Shown here: piece after piece, positions 15,664 through 18,282 of the stretch | How the letters are laid out: each line of letters begins with the position of its first letter | Position numbering within the stretch: position 1 is the stretch's first letter | The notes under the pieces: model-generated | The model's database searches: none | What the model was told of the DNA's origin: nothing | What the model saw: the letters and a program-made list of their open reading frames with translations, nothing else | Assembly: GCA_029978425.1 (NCBI GenBank) | Contig: JAPOJL010000005.1 | Coordinates: 1 to 18,282, forward strand | Direction: 5' to 3' | Origin: Actinomycetota bacterium | Lineage (GTDB): Bacteria > Actinomycetota > Actinomycetes > Nanopelagicales > Nanopelagicaceae | DNA: 18,282 nt | Translations under genes and position numbers: made by a program

Positions 15664-16046
15664 CGCGCCGCCTTCTTTACTATCTTCTTGGAACTGCTCT
15701 TCTTGGCCGAACTTTTCTTGGTTACAGGTTTCTTTGCTGCGTTCTTTTGTGGGGCAGATTTCTTGGTTGAAGTCTTTTTAGCGGGTGCTGCACCAGCGCG
15801 ACCACCCACAACCAACTTGGACTTAAGAACTTCGACTTCACGGGCTAGGCGGTCGAGATCTTCCTGCTTTGCAAACCCCATCTTTTTGGCGCTGCGCTGC
15901 AACTCCTCTTCGACTCGCACCTTAATCGCTTCACCGCTTTCACGAGCCCACGCATTAAGCGCAGCAGCTACTTCTTGAGGGCTTTTCTCACCTGAGGAAA
16001 CTTTGGAGAGGTAAGTACGTAACGCTGAAAGAAGGTCATTTGCCAT
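15660..16046 (-). CDS. Small coiled-coil protein with histone-H1-like lysine-rich tail
   Basis: This 128-residue protein has two parts. Residues 1 to about 80 are helical, with a likely coiled coil near 60-78 (QEDLDRLAREVEVLKSKL), and resemble phasin/PhaI-type granule-associated proteins and other small actinobacterial helical proteins. Residues 86-128 are a tail of Lys, Ala, Ser and Thr repeats (KKTSTKKSAPQKNAAKKP and similar), about 40% lysine, like histone H1 or the tails of HupB and PhaF. Such tails bind DNA or RNA nonspecifically. It lies 13 bp after an SSB-family gene and shares an ATGA with the 52-aa gene. A nucleoid-binding role is inferred; a storage-granule role is the alternative. 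No Shine-Dalgarno is visible. Confidence 0.72.
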   Translation of the reverse strand: MANDLLSALRTYLSKVSSGEKSPQEVAAALNAWARESGEAIKVRVEEELQRSAKKMGFAKQEDLDRLAREVEVLKSKLVVGGRAGAAPAKKTSTKKSAPQKNAAKKPVTKKSSAKKSSSKKIVKKAAR

Positions 16047-16059
16047 AGGAGAAAGGTAC

Positions 16060-16452
16060 CTAAACTCGCGTCAGTTCGCGTCCTTCAACTTGCCAGCGAC
16101 TGGCAACTGCGTTGCCCGTTTTCCAGAACCTCCGTCGAAGAGCTCCCACAACCTCAATCCATTCATTATCTTTTAAAGAGAGAGCTCTTTTGCGAAGTGA
16201 TGCGCTCCATAACGCTACGTCAAGGGTGTCATATCCATCACGATCATCGCGAGCAACAACAATCCGTATCTCTACAACTTTATCGCCACTCGGCAGTTCT
16301 TTTTCTAGCGCCGGCCCCGAACTTCGACCAACGAGTCGCACTTCGTTTTCGTAGTCATCGCGGACGTTTGCTTCATCCACTTTATTTGATTTATACGCTG
16401 CATTTGATTTATGCGCTGCATTTGATTTAGCTAATGTACTTGCCTTTGCCAT
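16060..16452 (-). CDS. Single-stranded DNA-binding protein family (OB fold) with N-terminal repeats
   Basis: This 130-residue protein has an OB-fold domain of the SSB family at about 34-128: NEVRLVGRSSGPALEKELP, a strand VVEIRIVVARD, DVALWSASLRKRALSLKDNEWIEVVGALRRRFWKTG and WQVEGRELTRV. It lacks the long Gly/Pro-rich acidic tail of housekeeping SSB, so it is probably a second, specialised paralogue like those often found in actinobacteria. The N-terminus carries a repeated KSNAA(H/Y) stretch. The start is certain in spite of that odd sequence: AAGGAG stands 5 nt before the ATG at 16452. Its role may be in recombination or repair, given recN and xerD downstream, but this is inference. Confidence 0.8.
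   Translation of the reverse strand: MAKASTLAKSNAAHKSNAAYKSNKVDEANVRDDYENEVRLVGRSSGPALEKELPSGDKVVEIRIVVARDDRDGYDTLDVALWSASLRKRALSLKDNEWIEVVGALRRRFWKTGNAVASRWQVEGRELTRV
16384..16431 (-). repeat. 18-bp tandem repeat inside the SSB-family gene
   Basis: Two full 18-bp units (16384-16401 and 16402-16419, one mismatch) and a 12-bp partial unit (16420-16431) encode KSNAAY, KSNAAH and AKSN-type sequence at the protein's N-terminus. The unit length is a multiple of three, so copy-number change keeps the frame. Confidence 0.9.
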
Positions 16453-16527
16453 CTCGACTCCTTAGAGATATTTCTTATTGGATCTTCCCTTGGAGTGAGA
16501 ATTTAAAATTACTGTTCTGACATTTCC

Positions 16528-17328
16528 TTACTCATCAAGAAATGATTGTGGATATTTGACCTTGAATTTCTCCGCCTCTTCACTTCGTCCAGCGGCGTTG
16601 AGCGCCTCAAAGTAACGTCGTCGTAATTTCTTGCTCCAGGTCGGATCAGATTCAGCGAGTTCTGGACACGTCAGCGTTACGACCGCTGCATCGTGTTGCC
16701 CAAGAGCGCTTCTAGCTCCCGCGGCTGCCAGTCTGAGCTCAACGCGCTCTGCGGCCGAAAGTATTTTCGGATCTACAGAACCTGCAATTTCCAGCGTTTT
16801 ACGGGGGTTTCCGAGGGCGAGTTCACATTGCGCCAAATATGGAAGAACGCTTGGTGTTCCTGAAATGCGTTGCGCTGCCCTAAGTTCTTTCTGCGCAACA
16901 TCAAATTTTTTAAAGTTTACCGCTGCAATTCCCGCGCGTTCCCGAACGATCGCTACGCGACCAGCTCTAAAGGATGCGGATTGTCCATGCCAGTATGCCC
17001 GTTCGGGATCGCTTTCAAGGAACATCGTGAGCGCAACAAGGTGTTTTGCAACTCTTTCAGCGTTATCGGCAGCGAGAGATTGAAGCGCAAAAGCTTCTCT
17101 CTTCTCCAACTCTTTGCCTGTGATCTCCTCAGGAATAGGAGGTTCAGCAAATTTTCTAACGCGTTTATTTTCATCATTGACTACACGGCGATCATTTTTT
17201 CGCATTGGTGGACGCGCACCGCGATCTGATGGCTTGCGATCTGAAGGTTTGCGATCTGAAGGTTTGCGATCTGAACTTCGACGATCCGAAGGCTTACGCG
17301 AAGATGGCTTACTAAATTTTCTCTCCAC
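16528..17328 (-). CDS. TPR-like helical-repeat protein with (KPSDR)n N-terminus, Rv1691-like
   Basis: This 266-residue protein has a very basic N-terminal tail (1 to about 55) with repeated KPSDR units, then helical repeats from about 70. Segments such as ERVAKHLVALTMFLESDPERAYWHGQ, FDVAQKELRAAQ and LPYLAQCELALGNPRKTLE have the spacing of tetratricopeptide repeats. M. tuberculosis Rv1691, in the same place upstream of tlyA, is a similar TPR-like protein. Start is the GTG at 17328 with AAGGAG 7 nt upstream. It is the first gene after the rRNA terminator. Function unknown; the Arg/Ser/Lys/Asp tail resembles RNA- or ribosome-binding tails, which is only suggestive. Confidence 0.8.
   Translation of the reverse strand: MERKFSKPSSRKPSDRRSSDRKPSDRKPSDRKPSDRGARPPMRKNDRRVVNDENKRVRKFAEPPIPEEITGKELEKREAFALQSLAADNAERVAKHLVALTMFLESDPERAYWHGQSASFRAGRVAIVRERAGIAAVNFKKFDVAQKELRAAQRISGTPSVLPYLAQCELALGNPRKTLEIAGSVDPKILSAAERVELRLAAAGARSALGQHDAAVVTLTCPELAESDPTWSKKLRRRYFEALNAAGRSEEAEKFKVKYPQSFLDE
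17221..17295 (-). repeat. 15-bp tandem repeat coding for KPSDR
   Basis: Five 15-bp units of the form GCGATCTGAAGGTTT run without gaps, two of them identical (17236-17250 and 17251-17265), and a decayed sixth unit follows. They encode the KPSDR/RSSDR repeats at the N-terminus of the TPR-like protein. Unit length keeps the frame on slippage. Confidence 0.92.
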
Positions 17329-17389
17329 TTAAGATCTCCTTGCCCAATACTCGGACGTTCAAATATTCAGTAAAAATTTATGCGAAAAC
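17329..17389 (-). promoter_or_regulatory. Leader between rRNA terminator and TPR-like gene
   Basis: This 61-bp AT-rich gap must hold the promoter of the downstream gene set if the rRNA terminator is efficient. Several AT-rich hexamers could be -10 boxes, but none pairs well with a -35 box. The AAGGAG Shine-Dalgarno at its end is clear. Confidence 0.35.
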
Positions 17390-17423
17390 AAAAAAGGGGC
17401 CACAGTAATCTGCAACCCCTTTT
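17390..17423 (-). terminator. Intrinsic terminator of the rRNA operon
   Basis: On the minus strand AAAAGGGG...CCCCTTTTTT encloses a 10-bp stem (GGGGUUGCAG with CUGUGGCCCC, including three G-U pairs) and an AUUA loop, followed by a run of six T. It lies about 10 bp after the end of 5S rRNA. Confidence 0.88.
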
Positions 17424-17433
17424 CTAATATAAG

Positions 17434-17551
17434 TCCGGCGGCGTTCTACTCTCCCACAAGGTGACCCGTGCAGTACCATCGACGCTGAGAGGCTTAACTT
17501 CCGGGTTCGGAATGGGACCGGGTGTTTCCCTCTCGCTATGACCGCCGAAAC
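17434..17551 (-). rRNA. rrf: 5S ribosomal RNA
   Basis: The minus strand gives a full-length 5S rRNA of about 118 nt. Its 5' end GTTTCGGCGGTCATAGC pairs with the 3' end CGCCGCCGGAC. Conserved internal segments CCCATTCCGAACCCGGAAG, GATGGTACTGC and GTGGGAGAGTAG are present. The ends are set by the terminal helix and may shift by one or two bases. Confidence 0.96.
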
Positions 17552-17647
17552 GCTATTGAGATGTCAAAACCTAGATCGCAATCTTTCGATTGGATTTTGG
17601 TTCCCGACCGTATCTCGGGAACCACACAGTGGACGCGTAGCAACTTT
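17552..17647 (-). other. 23S-5S spacer with processing-type hairpin
   Basis: The spacer of about 96 bp holds a perfect 9-bp inverted repeat GGTTCCCGA (17599-17607) and TCGGGAACC (17615-17623) with a 7-base loop. A smaller 5-bp hairpin CAATC-TTTC-GATTG lies at 17579-17592. No tRNA is present. The large hairpin could be a ribonuclease III type processing site or part of pre-rRNA folding. Confidence 0.6.

Positions 17648-18282
<635 letters not shown>

Overview
The window is a piece of an actinobacterial chromosome with a moderate base composition (about 45-50% GC by eye) and very tight packing. Gene content and order match the conserved actinobacterial neighbourhood known from Mycobacterium tuberculosis: Rv1691-tlyA-nadK-recN-pyrG-xerD, then pldP/scpA/scpB/rluB/cmk/der, then pgsA/gcvH/garA/ftsR. 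The low GC for the phylum, tiny intergenic gaps, 4-base ATGA overlaps and loss of several genes usually found in these clusters suggest a streamlined lineage such as freshwater acI bacteria (Nanopelagicales, 'Ca. Planktophila' or relatives). That placement is inference from style and family resemblance, not from a database search.

Layout, reading in the direction of transcription (almost everything is on the minus strand, so from right to left). The window opens with the 3' part of a 23S rRNA gene (18282-17648), a spacer with a strong hairpin, 5S rRNA (17551-17434) and a clear intrinsic terminator (17423-17390). A long head-to-tail set follows: a TPR-like protein with a (KPSDR)n N-terminus, an SSB-family protein, a small protein with a histone-H1-like lysine tail, a 52-residue protein, tlyA, nadK, recN, pyrG and xerD. 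A two-gene plus-strand island (8220-9550) holds a ParA/PldP-type ATPase and a ribbon-helix-helix-like partner. It converges on xerD with no base between the stop codons and diverges from scpA. Leftward from there run scpA, scpB and rluB, a 275-bp AT-rich intergenic region with repeated TTATCGA(T/C) motifs, aroH, tyrA and a fused cmk-der. The last group is tRNA-Pro(GGG), a pgsA-like gene that starts two bases after the tRNA's last base, gcvH, a promoter, a GarA-like FHA gene, and ftsR (cut by the window edge).

Functions cluster around chromosome maintenance and segregation (recN, xerD, scpA, scpB, ParA-RHH, SSB, H1-like protein), ribosome biogenesis (rRNA, tlyA, rluB, der), nucleotide and NAD supply (pyrG, cmk, nadK), tyrosine/phenylalanine synthesis (aroH, tyrA), lipids and one-carbon metabolism (pgsA, gcvH) and control of central metabolism and division (garA, ftsR).

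The sequence suggests wide use of leaderless transcripts. aroH and parA each have a TANNNT -10 element ending exactly 6 nt before the ATG and no Shine-Dalgarno; scpA has one 9 nt before. Other genes (tyrA, garA, SSB, TPR protein, the RHH gene) have good Shine-Dalgarno sequences. No defence system, CRISPR array, insertion sequence or prophage was seen. The least explained parts are the TTATCGA motif array at 5726-5965, the inverted ParA-RHH pair, the tRNA/pgsA junction and the low-complexity N-terminal repeats in two genes beside the rRNA operon.
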